Assembly (NCBI GenBank): GCA_005880605.1
Contig: VBIS01000073.1
Coordinates: forward strand, 1 to 5,776
DNA length: 5,776 nucleotides
Source of the DNA: Chloroflexota bacterium
GTDB taxonomy: Bacteria > Chloroflexota > Dormibacteria > CF-121
Direction of reading: 5' to 3'
Part shown: one piece after another, positions 1 through 4,582 of the stretch
Layout: each line of letters begins with the position of its first letter
Position numbering within the stretch: position 1 is the first letter of the stretch
The notes under the pieces: generated by a model
Databases searched by the model: none
Told to the model about the DNA's origin: nothing
Seen by the model: the letters and a program-made list of their open reading frames with translations, nothing else
Program-made: the position numbers and the translations under genes

Positions 1-501
1 TCCCGGGATCAGGAAGAAAACACGCCACGTCAGGGCGTGGGCCGTCAGGCCCGCCCCGAGGGTGCCGGCCGCGGTGCCGAGCGCTACGAAGACCAGCACA
101 TTGCTGATCGCCTCCTGCCGGACGGTGAAAGGGAATCGATCCCCGAGATAAACCAGCGTCGTGGGCATGACGCCGCACGCGATGCCGCCGGTGATGAAGC
201 GAGCCACCAACAAGGCGGTGAGATTCGGCGATAGCGATGAGAGCACGTCGGCGACGGCGGTTCCTAGCAGCGCCGCCCTGATGACGCGCACCCGACCAAA
301 GCGATCCGCCAGCAGGCCGTACGCCGGCGGCAAGAGCCCATAAGCGAGGTAGTAGAGGCTCGCGACCGCCGTGACGGCCGCCACCGAGATGTGAAAGCTG
401 ACGGCGATGGGGATCAGCAGCGGCGCCACGGCGAATCGATCGGCCATGGTCGCAAAGGGGCCGAGGTACAAGATTCGCGGGACGCCCCCCGTCGACGCCA
501 A
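1..501 (-). CDS. MFS transporter, N-terminal part (cut by window edge)
   Basis: Major facilitator superfamily transporter in the inner membrane; the substrate cannot be told. The reading frame stays open from about base 516 to base 1, and only the first ~167 residues are in the window. Hydrophobic segments fit TM1 to TM5. The loop between TM2 and TM3 carries the classic MFS motif A as GLLADRFGR (residues 62-70). Motif B follows as the arginine in ARFITGG (R101). A glycine-rich stretch near 141-151 (LGTAAGTLGAG) resembles motif C of drug/H+ antiporters, and the fragment ends in the family-typical WRVFFL. The start is uncertain. TTG at 501 is chosen because it precedes TM1; CTG at 516 would overlap the HAD stop codon, and the first ATG (447) would cut into TM1. 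The gene follows the HAD gene by 11 bases and is probably co-transcribed with it. An efflux role is inference from motif C only. Confidence 0.85.
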   Translation of the reverse strand, partial: MASTGGVPRILYLGPFATMADRFAVAPLLIPIAVSFHISVAAVTAVASLYYLAYGLLPPAYGLLADRFGRVRVIRAALLGTAVADVLSSLSPNLTALLVARFITGGIACGVMPTTLVYLGDRFPFTVRQEAISNVLVFVALGTAAGTLGAGLTAHALTWRVFFLIPG

Positions 502-512
502 CGGCTCGCTGC

Positions 513-1193
513 TCAGCCCGCTGGTTCTCGCACGCCGACTTCGTCGAGGTGCACCAGCAGGTCACGCGGGTCCTCGTAGACCCGATAGGCACCGGCCTGT
601 TGCAGCTCTTCGCGGCCGTAGCCACCCGAGAGCAACCCAACACCCATCGCCCGGGCTCGCCGCGCCGCCAGCAGGTCCCACACACTGTCGCCGAAGACGA
701 TCGAGTTGGTGATGTCGACGCCCAAGCGTCCGGCCGCCGCCAGGAAGAGGTCGGGGTCGGGCTTGGCATGAGCCACGTCGTCCCGAGTGATGATGACCTT
801 GGGCTCGACGCCGAGCAACTTGATCGAGGGACCCGCCGTCTTGACGCTGCCGCTGGTGGCAATCGCCCAGGGTACGCCTTGCTTGGTCAGCCGGCTCAGC
901 AGGTCGTGGGCGCCGGGAAGGGGGCGGACCTCACCCAATCGCCGGACGAAGGCCTCGGCGTGTTTCGCCAGAAGCCGCTTGGCCTCCTCCGGCGTGACTC
1001 GCTTGCCTGTTTCTCGCAGCAAGGCGTTGACGAAGAGGCCGCCGCTCATTCCGATGCGCCGGTGGATCCGCCAAACCGAGAGTTCCATCCCAGCCTCGCC
1101 GAGGACCTCGTGCCAGGCGAGCACGTGCTGGTAGACGCTGTCGACCAGGGTTCCGTCGAGATCGAACAAGAGCGCCGGCGGCTGTTCTGCCAC
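513..1193 (-). CDS. HAD-superfamily hydrolase (phosphoglycolate phosphatase / beta-phosphoglucomutase-like)
   Basis: Cytosolic 226-residue haloacid-dehalogenase-fold enzyme of subfamily IA, expected to transfer or hydrolyse phosphate on a small metabolite through an aspartyl-phosphate and Mg2+. All four motifs are present: motif I FDLDGTLVDS, with nucleophile D11 and acid/base D13; motif II ATSGS around S114; motif III lysine K144 in AKPDPD; motif IV FGDSVWD, with D169 and D173. Residues ~20-90 form the helical C1 cap between motif I and the core. Length is normal for the family. The start is GTG at 1193; I see no good Shine-Dalgarno sequence, and the next upstream sequence is the divergent control region of mgsA. 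The MFS gene lies directly downstream. Exact substrate is unknown: phosphoglycolate, a sugar phosphate or another small phosphomonoester are all possible, because the cap residues that set specificity cannot be read by eye. Confidence 0.9.
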   Translation of the reverse strand: MAEQPPALLFDLDGTLVDSVYQHVLAWHEVLGEAGMELSVWRIHRRIGMSGGLFVNALLRETGKRVTPEEAKRLLAKHAEAFVRRLGEVRPLPGAHDLLSRLTKQGVPWAIATSGSVKTAGPSIKLLGVEPKVIITRDDVAHAKPDPDLFLAAAGRLGVDITNSIVFGDSVWDLLAARRARAMGVGLLSGGYGREELQQAGAYRVYEDPRDLLVHLDEVGVREPAG

Positions 1194-1226
1194 AAAACAA
1201 GTGTGGCACGCGGGCAGCGACTTAGC

Positions 1227-1264
1227 CCGTTCCCAGGTTTAACCTGCGTTTAACCCGGGAACGG
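1227..1264. repeat. Inverted repeat enclosing a 13-bp palindrome (candidate operator)
   Basis: CCGTTCCC at 1227-1234 is matched exactly by its reverse complement GGGAACGG at 1257-1264, with a 22-base centre. The palindrome CAGGTTTAACCTG (1234-1246, 6-bp arms around T1240) starts at the last base of the left arm. Its core GTTTAAC (1237-1243) recurs at 1248-1254, exactly 11 bases on, about one helical turn. Two-fold symmetry plus helical phasing is what a dimeric repressor site looks like. As RNA the outer arms could also form a hairpin just before mgsA, but if the transcript starts near 1277 that hairpin would not be transcribed into mgsA mRNA. The regulator is unknown. Confidence 0.5.
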
Positions 1265-1270
1265 TAGACT
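1265..1270 (+). promoter_or_regulatory. Candidate -10 box for mgsA (TAGACT)
   Basis: TAGACT fits the TANNNT -10 pattern and ends 8 bases before the mgsA ATG at 1279. That places the expected transcription start at about 1277, so the mRNA would have almost no leader. This agrees with the absence of a Shine-Dalgarno sequence before the ATG. The same GGTAGANT arrangement occurs before the membrane-protein gene at 4497. Confidence 0.45.
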
Positions 1271-1278
1271 GCGTCCTC

Positions 1279-1677
1279 ATGTCACGCATCCCTCGACTGG
1301 CGATCGTCGCCCACGACGGCAAGAAAGCCGACCTGGTGGCCTTTGCGACGTTCAATCGCGACCGGCTGGCGGAGTTTCAGCTGATAGCGACGAGTTCGAC
1401 CGGCAAGCTGCTCAAGGAGAAGGTTGGGCTCGAGGTCGAATATGTCGAATCCGGGCCGCTTGGCGGCGACGTCCAGATCGCGAGCCGCGTGGTCGAGGGC
1501 GAGATCGATGGCGTGATCTTCATGGTCGATCCGCTCTACCGGCATCCGCACGAACCCGATATCCAGACGCTGCTGCGGATCTGCAATGTCTGCAACGTGC
1601 CGCTGGCGACGAACAGCGCTACCGCCGATGCCTTGATCGGGTCGCCGCTGCTCACCGAACTTCGCGCCGCCAGCTAG
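1279..1677 (+). CDS. mgsA: Methylglyoxal synthase
   Basis: Cytosolic enzyme that converts dihydroxyacetone phosphate to methylglyoxal and inorganic phosphate, a bypass of lower glycolysis that relieves sugar-phosphate accumulation. The 132-residue protein matches the family along its length. IVAHDGKK at 9-16 contains H12 and K16. ATSSTG at 37-42 is the phosphate-binding loop, a variant of the usual TGTTG. SGPLGGD at 58-64 carries D64, the equivalent of catalytic Asp71 in E. coli. PHEPD at 90-94 carries H91 and D94, equivalent to His98 and Asp101. LLRICNVCNVPLATNSATAD at 98-117 is the conserved C-terminal block. V65 replaces the usual Q of GGDQQ. Length is near the short forms (B. subtilis about 137) and lacks the longer E. 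coli tail. ATG at 1279 has no Shine-Dalgarno; a leaderless start is likely. It stands alone on its strand and converges on the ACT gene with 8 bases between stops. Confidence 0.95.
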   Translation: MSRIPRLAIVAHDGKKADLVAFATFNRDRLAEFQLIATSSTGKLLKEKVGLEVEYVESGPLGGDVQIASRVVEGEIDGVIFMVDPLYRHPHEPDIQTLLRICNVCNVPLATNSATADALIGSPLLTELRAAS

Positions 1678-1690
1678 CCGCAGGTCTAGC
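1673..1690. repeat. Short inverted repeat over the two convergent stop codons
   Basis: GCTAG at 1673-1677 and CTAGC at 1686-1690 are reverse complements separated by 8 bases, so each arm holds the TAG stop of one of the two converging genes. An overlapping CCGC/GCGG pairing (1678-1681 with 1689-1692) is also possible. The stem is short and no T-run follows on either strand, so a strong intrinsic terminator is not supported. Confidence 0.3.
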
Positions 1691-2057
1691 GGACGGCGAT
1701 CAGCGCGACCTTTAGATCTGAGACGCCCAAATAGGCGTTGACCCGCCGCGCGGTCGGTCCCAACCCGGCATACGCATAGTCGATATTGACACTCGCCTCG
1801 CGCAGCTTGTGGGCGATTCTGCCCAGGCTGCCAGGGTTGTCCGGAAGCGCGACCAGTAACACCTCCTCTTCGGTCGTTTCCCACTGATGTTGCGCAAAGA
1901 CTCTCTTTGCCGTCGCGCGCTTGTCCACGATCATCCGGATCGTGCCCCGACCGTCGGTAACCGCGGCCATGAAGGCCACGATGTTGACCTTCTTGGCCCC
2001 CAGCGCGGAGCCGACTTCTCCCAGCATTCCGGGCCGATTCTCCACCCAGACGGTCAA
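1686..2057 (-). CDS. Tandem ACT-domain protein (possible 5' frameshift)
   Basis: Small cytosolic protein made of two ACT modules, a fold that binds amino acids or other small ligands and usually acts in allosteric control. From the TTG at 2057 it has 123 residues. The first ACT repeat spans about 1-66, with ENRPGML at 6-12 and the strand-helix KKVNIVAFM at 22-30. The second spans about 66-123, with LPDNPGSLGRIAHKL at 71-85 and ASVNIDYAY at 88-96. No catalytic domain is attached, so it is a stand-alone sensor or regulatory subunit; ligand and partner are unknown. It is last in the gnd cluster, 68 bases after the gnd stop. The start is uncertain: TTG 2057 has AAGG seven bases upstream, but an ATG at 2074 in another frame has a better RBS and reaches a stop overlapping this TTG. 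The frame is also open further upstream into gnd without a usable start, which is antisense-free overlap and not coding. Confidence 0.8.
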   Translation of the reverse strand: MTVWVENRPGMLGEVGSALGAKKVNIVAFMAAVTDGRGTIRMIVDKRATAKRVFAQHQWETTEEEVLLVALPDNPGSLGRIAHKLREASVNIDYAYAGLGPTARRVNAYLGVSDLKVALIAVR

Positions 2058-2074
2058 CTGTTCACCTTCGGCAT
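2054..2074 (-). other. Six-codon ORF MPKVNS overlapping the ACT gene start
   Basis: ATG at 2074 opens a reading frame of six codons (MPKVNS) that ends at TGA 2056-2054. The TGA overlaps the TTG start of the ACT frame as TTGA. Either this is a short translationally coupled leader, or the true ACT start is ATG 2074 and one base is missing around 2058-2062. Adding a single base there would fuse MPKV directly to LTVWVENRPG, giving a normal-looking N-terminus of about 129 residues. The sequence alone does not decide. Confidence 0.5.
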
Positions 2075-2081
2075 ATTTCCG

Positions 2082-2087
2082 TCCCTC
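2082..2087 (-). promoter_or_regulatory. Shine-Dalgarno GAGGGA before ATG 2074
   Basis: GAGGGA is separated from the ATG at 2074 by seven bases (CGGAAAT), close to ideal spacing. It is a stronger site than the AAGG before the TTG at 2057, so it favours 2074 as the place where ribosomes actually begin for the ACT gene. Confidence 0.5.
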
Positions 2088-2125
2088 GCTTCTGATTGCA
2101 AAGTGGCTGGCGGCCCCCGCGTAGG

Positions 2126-3556
2126 CTACCGGACCGGTACTTCCTCCCCGTCTTGTGACCAGCGCGTGTGGAACGAACCGGCCCGGTCGATGCGCTTGTA
2201 ACTGTGCGCACCAAAGTAGTCTCGTAAGCCCTGCACCAGGTTCGCGGGCAGACGATCCCGCCGGTAGGCGTCGTAATACGCCAGCGACGACGAGAAGGCC
2301 GGCACCGGAATGCCTCGCTCGACGGCGACGCTGAGCACGCGGCGCCAAGCACCCTGTGCCGACGCCATCGCATCGCGGAAATAGGGAGCCAGCAGCAGAT
2401 TCTTGAGGCTGGGCTCTTGTGCGTACGCGTCCGTGATCCGGTTGAGGAAGCGGGCGCGGATGATGCACCCGCCACGCCAGATGCGGGCGATCGACCCTAG
2501 CTCCAAATCCCACGAGTACTCGTTGGATGCCGCCTGCATCTGCTCGAATCCCTGGGCGTAAGCGACCATTTTCGAGGCGTAGAGCGCGCTGCGTACGTCG
2601 TCGACCAGCGACGCAGGCGCCGCGGTGCGTATCGCGCCATTGGGACCGGCCAGGGTCTTAGAGGCGTGCTGGCGGTCGGCCTTGAGCGCCGACAGGAATC
2701 GAGCAAAGACGGCCTCGGTGATCGCGGTCACCGGGATCCCGAGGTCGAGCGCGGATTGCGACGCCCACTTGCCGGTGCCCTTCTGCTCTGCCTCGTCGAG
2801 GATGACGTCGACGAGCGGCCGACCAGTGGCGCGATCCCGCTTGCCCAGGACCTCGGACGTGATCTGGATCAGGTAAGACTCGAGGTCACCCCTGTTCCAC
2901 TCGGCAAAAATCCGGGAGAGCTCGTCCGCGCCCAGGTTGAGCGCGTGACTCAGCAGGTCGTAGGCCTCCGCGATCAGCTGGATGTCCGCGTACTCGATGC
3001 CGTTGTGGACCATCTTCACGTAGTGGCCCGCTCCGCCAGGGCCGATGTAGGTACAGCATGGTTCGCCATCCACGTGGGCGCTGATCTGGGTCAGCATCGG
3101 CTCCACTTGCGTGTATGCGTCCCGCGCGCCGCCCGGCATGATGCTCGGCCCGAGTAACGCCCCCTCCTCTCCGCCCGACACGCCGGTGCCGATGAAGCGA
3201 AGCCCCTTGGCTTCCACGGCCTTGCCGCGACGTACGGTGTCGAGAAAGTAGGAGTTGCCCCCGTCGATCAGGATGTCGCCCGCGTCGAGGTGCGGCGCCA
3301 GGTGATCGATGGTCTCGTCAACCGGCGGCCCGGCCTTGACCATCATCAAGATCCGGCGCGGCTTCTCCAGTTGCGCGACCAGCTCCTGCGGGCTGCGGGC
3401 AGGCGTGAAGGCGCCTTCGGTCCCGTACTGCTTCATGAAGTCATCGACGCGAGCTGTCGTGCGGTTGTACAGGGAGACGGCGAAGCCGTGATGAGCCAGG
3501 TTGCGGGCAAGGTTCATGCCCATGGTCGCCAGCCCGACGACGGCGATGACGCTCAC
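2126..3556 (-). CDS. gnd: 6-phosphogluconate dehydrogenase, decarboxylating (NADP type)
   Basis: Oxidative pentose phosphate pathway enzyme: 6-phosphogluconate + NADP+ to ribulose-5-phosphate, CO2 and NADPH; cytosolic, dimeric in the family. The 476 residues match the long-form (about 470-480) enzyme. The N-terminal Rossmann fold has GLATMG at 8-13 and NRT at 31-33, the NADP 2'-phosphate signature. VKAG is at 73-76 and DGGNS at 98-102. GTGVSGGEEGA at 123-133 leads to the catalytic pair K181 (GHYVKMVHNG) and E188. The all-helical C-terminal domain includes KGTGKW at 259-264, and the tail has R445 and H451, which bind substrate from the partner subunit. GTG at 3556 is chosen because it begins right at the Rossmann strand (SVIAVVG) and overlaps the upstream stop as GTGA. 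A longer frame opens at 3628, but its 24 extra residues lie inside the preceding gene and have no family counterpart. Confidence 0.96.
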   Translation of the reverse strand: MSVIAVVGLATMGMNLARNLAHHGFAVSLYNRTTARVDDFMKQYGTEGAFTPARSPQELVAQLEKPRRILMMVKAGPPVDETIDHLAPHLDAGDILIDGGNSYFLDTVRRGKAVEAKGLRFIGTGVSGGEEGALLGPSIMPGGARDAYTQVEPMLTQISAHVDGEPCCTYIGPGGAGHYVKMVHNGIEYADIQLIAEAYDLLSHALNLGADELSRIFAEWNRGDLESYLIQITSEVLGKRDRATGRPLVDVILDEAEQKGTGKWASQSALDLGIPVTAITEAVFARFLSALKADRQHASKTLAGPNGAIRTAAPASLVDDVRSALYASKMVAYAQGFEQMQAASNEYSWDLELGSIARIWRGGCIIRARFLNRITDAYAQEPSLKNLLLAPYFRDAMASAQGAWRRVLSVAVERGIPVPAFSSSLAYYDAYRRDRLPANLVQGLRDYFGAHSYKRIDRAGSFHTRWSQDGEEVPVR

Positions 3557-3768
3557 CGCAGCCGGTTGCTCGCGCGCCGCAGGCTGACACCGAGCATCAG
3601 CACTACGATTACCGGAATCAGCCACCACGCGAGGATGTGATTCACGTTGAGCACCGCAGTGAGGATGAGGCCGATGCCGACGGCGGCCGCCACCGTCCAG
3701 TCATCGCCGACGATGAAGTCGTACAAGAAGCGAACCACCGCGACGATCCAGGAAAAGGGCGGGGGCAT
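3553..3768 (-). CDS. Small two-helix membrane protein with DDW motif
   Basis: I cannot name a function. The 71-residue product begins with a hydrophobic/amphipathic stretch (about 6-20), then GDDWTV at 21-26, a membrane segment at about 26-41, a short NVNH turn, a second membrane segment at about 46-62 starting with AWWLIP, and a basic tail (SLRRASNRLR). Both ends are predicted cytosolic if the positive-inside rule holds. It starts with ATG only three bases after the stop of the COG4280-type gene, and its own stop overlaps the gnd start by four bases, so translation of all three is probably coupled. From memory, small DDW-containing membrane proteins accompany COG4280 genes elsewhere, which would make it an accessory subunit; this is inference. 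The packed position and coherent hydrophobic pattern support a real gene. Confidence 0.8.
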   Translation of the reverse strand: MPPPFSWIVAVVRFLYDFIVGDDWTVAAAVGIGLILTAVLNVNHILAWWLIPVIVVLMLGVSLRRASNRLR

Positions 3769-3771
3769 CGG

Positions 3772-4497
3772 CTAGGCCGCCGGACGCAGGCCGAGGGCCC
3801 GGTTCCGTTCCAGGGAGATGTAGAAGAGCGCCGTCGCCCCGTACAGAACCAGCAGCCCGGGGATGGACGCGTCAGCGCCAGGCCACGCGACCCCGAGACC
3901 CTCGAGCGCCCAGAAGGTGCCGAAGGTCGTGAGAAGGACACCGACGATCAGCTGAAGGAGGCTGCGCGGAATCCGTCGAACAGTCTGGTGGAGGGCAAGC
4001 CCGATGCCACCGACGACGATGATTGCTCCCACGCCGCCGATCACCGCCGCCCCCAACTGGTTCGCGCCCGCCCCAAAGCTGACGACGATGATGGCCACCT
4101 CGAGCCCCTCCAGCACGACTCCTTTAAAGGATAGAAACCAGGCGGTCCAGTCCATGCCCGGGCCTGTCCACTCTGCGGTTTCATGCGGGTCCTGACCACC
4201 GATACCGGCGAGCCCACGGGCCGCGACCCGCATGATGCCTTTGCGGAACCATTGCAGGCCGAATACGAGCAGCAACGCGCCGATCACCAGGCGAAGCGGA
4301 CCGATCGGAACGACACTGAGGGCGGCACCCAGAATCGCCACGACCACCGCCAAGACGCCGAAACCCGAAGCAGCGCCGATCAGCGTCGAGCGCCAACCAC
4401 GAGTTGCGCCCACACCGACCACGATGGTCACCATCTCGATCGCCTCCACGGCTGACGCCAGGAAGGTCGTGATCAGGACCGCCCACAGACCGGTCAT
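3772..4497 (-). CDS. COG4280-type integral membrane protein (putative transporter)
   Basis: Inner-membrane protein of 241 residues with about six or seven hydrophobic segments (roughly 4-30, 38-60, 66-84, 121-143, 147-169, 178-198, 212-229). The opening TFLASAVEAIEMVTIVVGVG and following TRGWRS match my memory of the uncharacterised COG4280 family. Two halves resemble each other: E18-AI-E21 followed by MVTIVVGVGA aligns with E130-GL-E133 followed by VAIIVVSFGA. PLRLVIGALLLVFGLQW (67-83) aligns with PRSLLQLIVGVLLTTFGTFW (177-196). Paired ExxE motifs in membrane segments recall the REGLE motif of FTR1/EfeU iron permeases and the repeats of GDT1-type cation exchangers, so metal-ion transport is a reasonable guess, but no substrate is established. 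The central loop, about 90-118, is polar and acidic. ATG at 4497 has no Shine-Dalgarno but a well-placed -10 box. First gene of the gnd cluster. Confidence 0.82.
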   Translation of the reverse strand: MTGLWAVLITTFLASAVEAIEMVTIVVGVGATRGWRSTLIGAASGFGVLAVVVAILGAALSVVPIGPLRLVIGALLLVFGLQWFRKGIMRVAARGLAGIGGQDPHETAEWTGPGMDWTAWFLSFKGVVLEGLEVAIIVVSFGAGANQLGAAVIGGVGAIIVVGGIGLALHQTVRRIPRSLLQLIVGVLLTTFGTFWALEGLGVAWPGADASIPGLLVLYGATALFYISLERNRALGLRPAA

Positions 4498-4503
4498 GTT
4501 TCG

Positions 4504-4509
4504 ACTCTA
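4504..4509 (-). promoter_or_regulatory. Candidate -10 box (TAGAGT) for the gnd cluster
   Basis: On the minus strand GGTAGAGT ends six bases (CGAAAC) before the ATG at 4497. With a TANNNT box ending at -7, transcription would start on the A of the ATG, giving a fully leaderless mRNA; no Shine-Dalgarno sequence lies in between. It shares GGTAGANT with the box before mgsA. Confidence 0.5.
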
Positions 4510-4571
4510 CCCGTTTGGCCGTGGTTGGGACGTCGTACTTTCGAGTGAGTGCAACCCCCGACGAGTGGTGT

Positions 4572-4575
4572 AGGA
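4572..4575 (+). promoter_or_regulatory. Shine-Dalgarno AGGA for the FUSC gene
   Basis: AGGA lies seven bases before the ATG at 4583 (spacer ATAGAAG). Unlike mgsA and the COG4280-type gene, this gene appears to use a normal leader, and the site supports ATG 4583 as the start. Confidence 0.5.
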
Positions 4576-4582
4576 ATAGAAG

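Larger units (their letters stand above)
1194..1278. promoter_or_regulatory. Divergent control region between HAD gene and mgsA
   Basis: This 85-base spacer must hold the promoters for both the leftward HAD-MFS pair and the rightward mgsA. It contains a perfect 13-bp palindrome (1234-1246), a second copy of its GTTTAAC core 11 bases on, an enclosing 8-bp inverted repeat and a TANNNT box close to the mgsA ATG; these are listed separately. On the leftward side, CACACT ends 6 bases before the GTG (revcomp of 1200-1205). It matches only the key A and T of a -10 box, so a leaderless HAD transcript is possible but weakly supported. No good -35 hexamer is seen on either strand. Confidence 0.6.
4498..4582. 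promoter_or_regulatory. Divergent promoter region, COG4280 gene versus FUSC gene
   Basis: An 85-base spacer between genes reading outward on opposite strands. It holds a leaderless-type -10 box for the leftward cluster and a Shine-Dalgarno sequence for the rightward FUSC gene, listed separately. No clear -35 hexamers, palindromes or terminators are seen. Confidence 0.55.

Noticed and set aside
549..1253. Plus-strand 234-codon open frame opposite the HAD gene
   Set aside because: Its composition is Gln/Arg/Asp-rich with no domain motifs. It is the complement of a gene with all four HAD motifs and is expected from high GC content.
1227..1264. Intrinsic terminator
   Set aside because: The outer stem is only 8 bp with a 22-base loop and no T-run on either side, and it lies between divergent genes where a terminator is not needed.
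2058..2513. Upstream extension of the ACT frame into gnd (275-codon frame)
   Set aside because: The extra residues overlap the conserved gnd C-terminus, are Arg/Pro-rich and match no domain; no ATG, GTG or TTG occurs in frame between the gnd stop and TTG 2057.
3557..3628. Longer gnd start at 3628
   Set aside because: It adds 24 polar residues before the Rossmann strand that lie inside the small membrane-protein gene; the GTGA overlap start at 3556 matches normal Gnd length.
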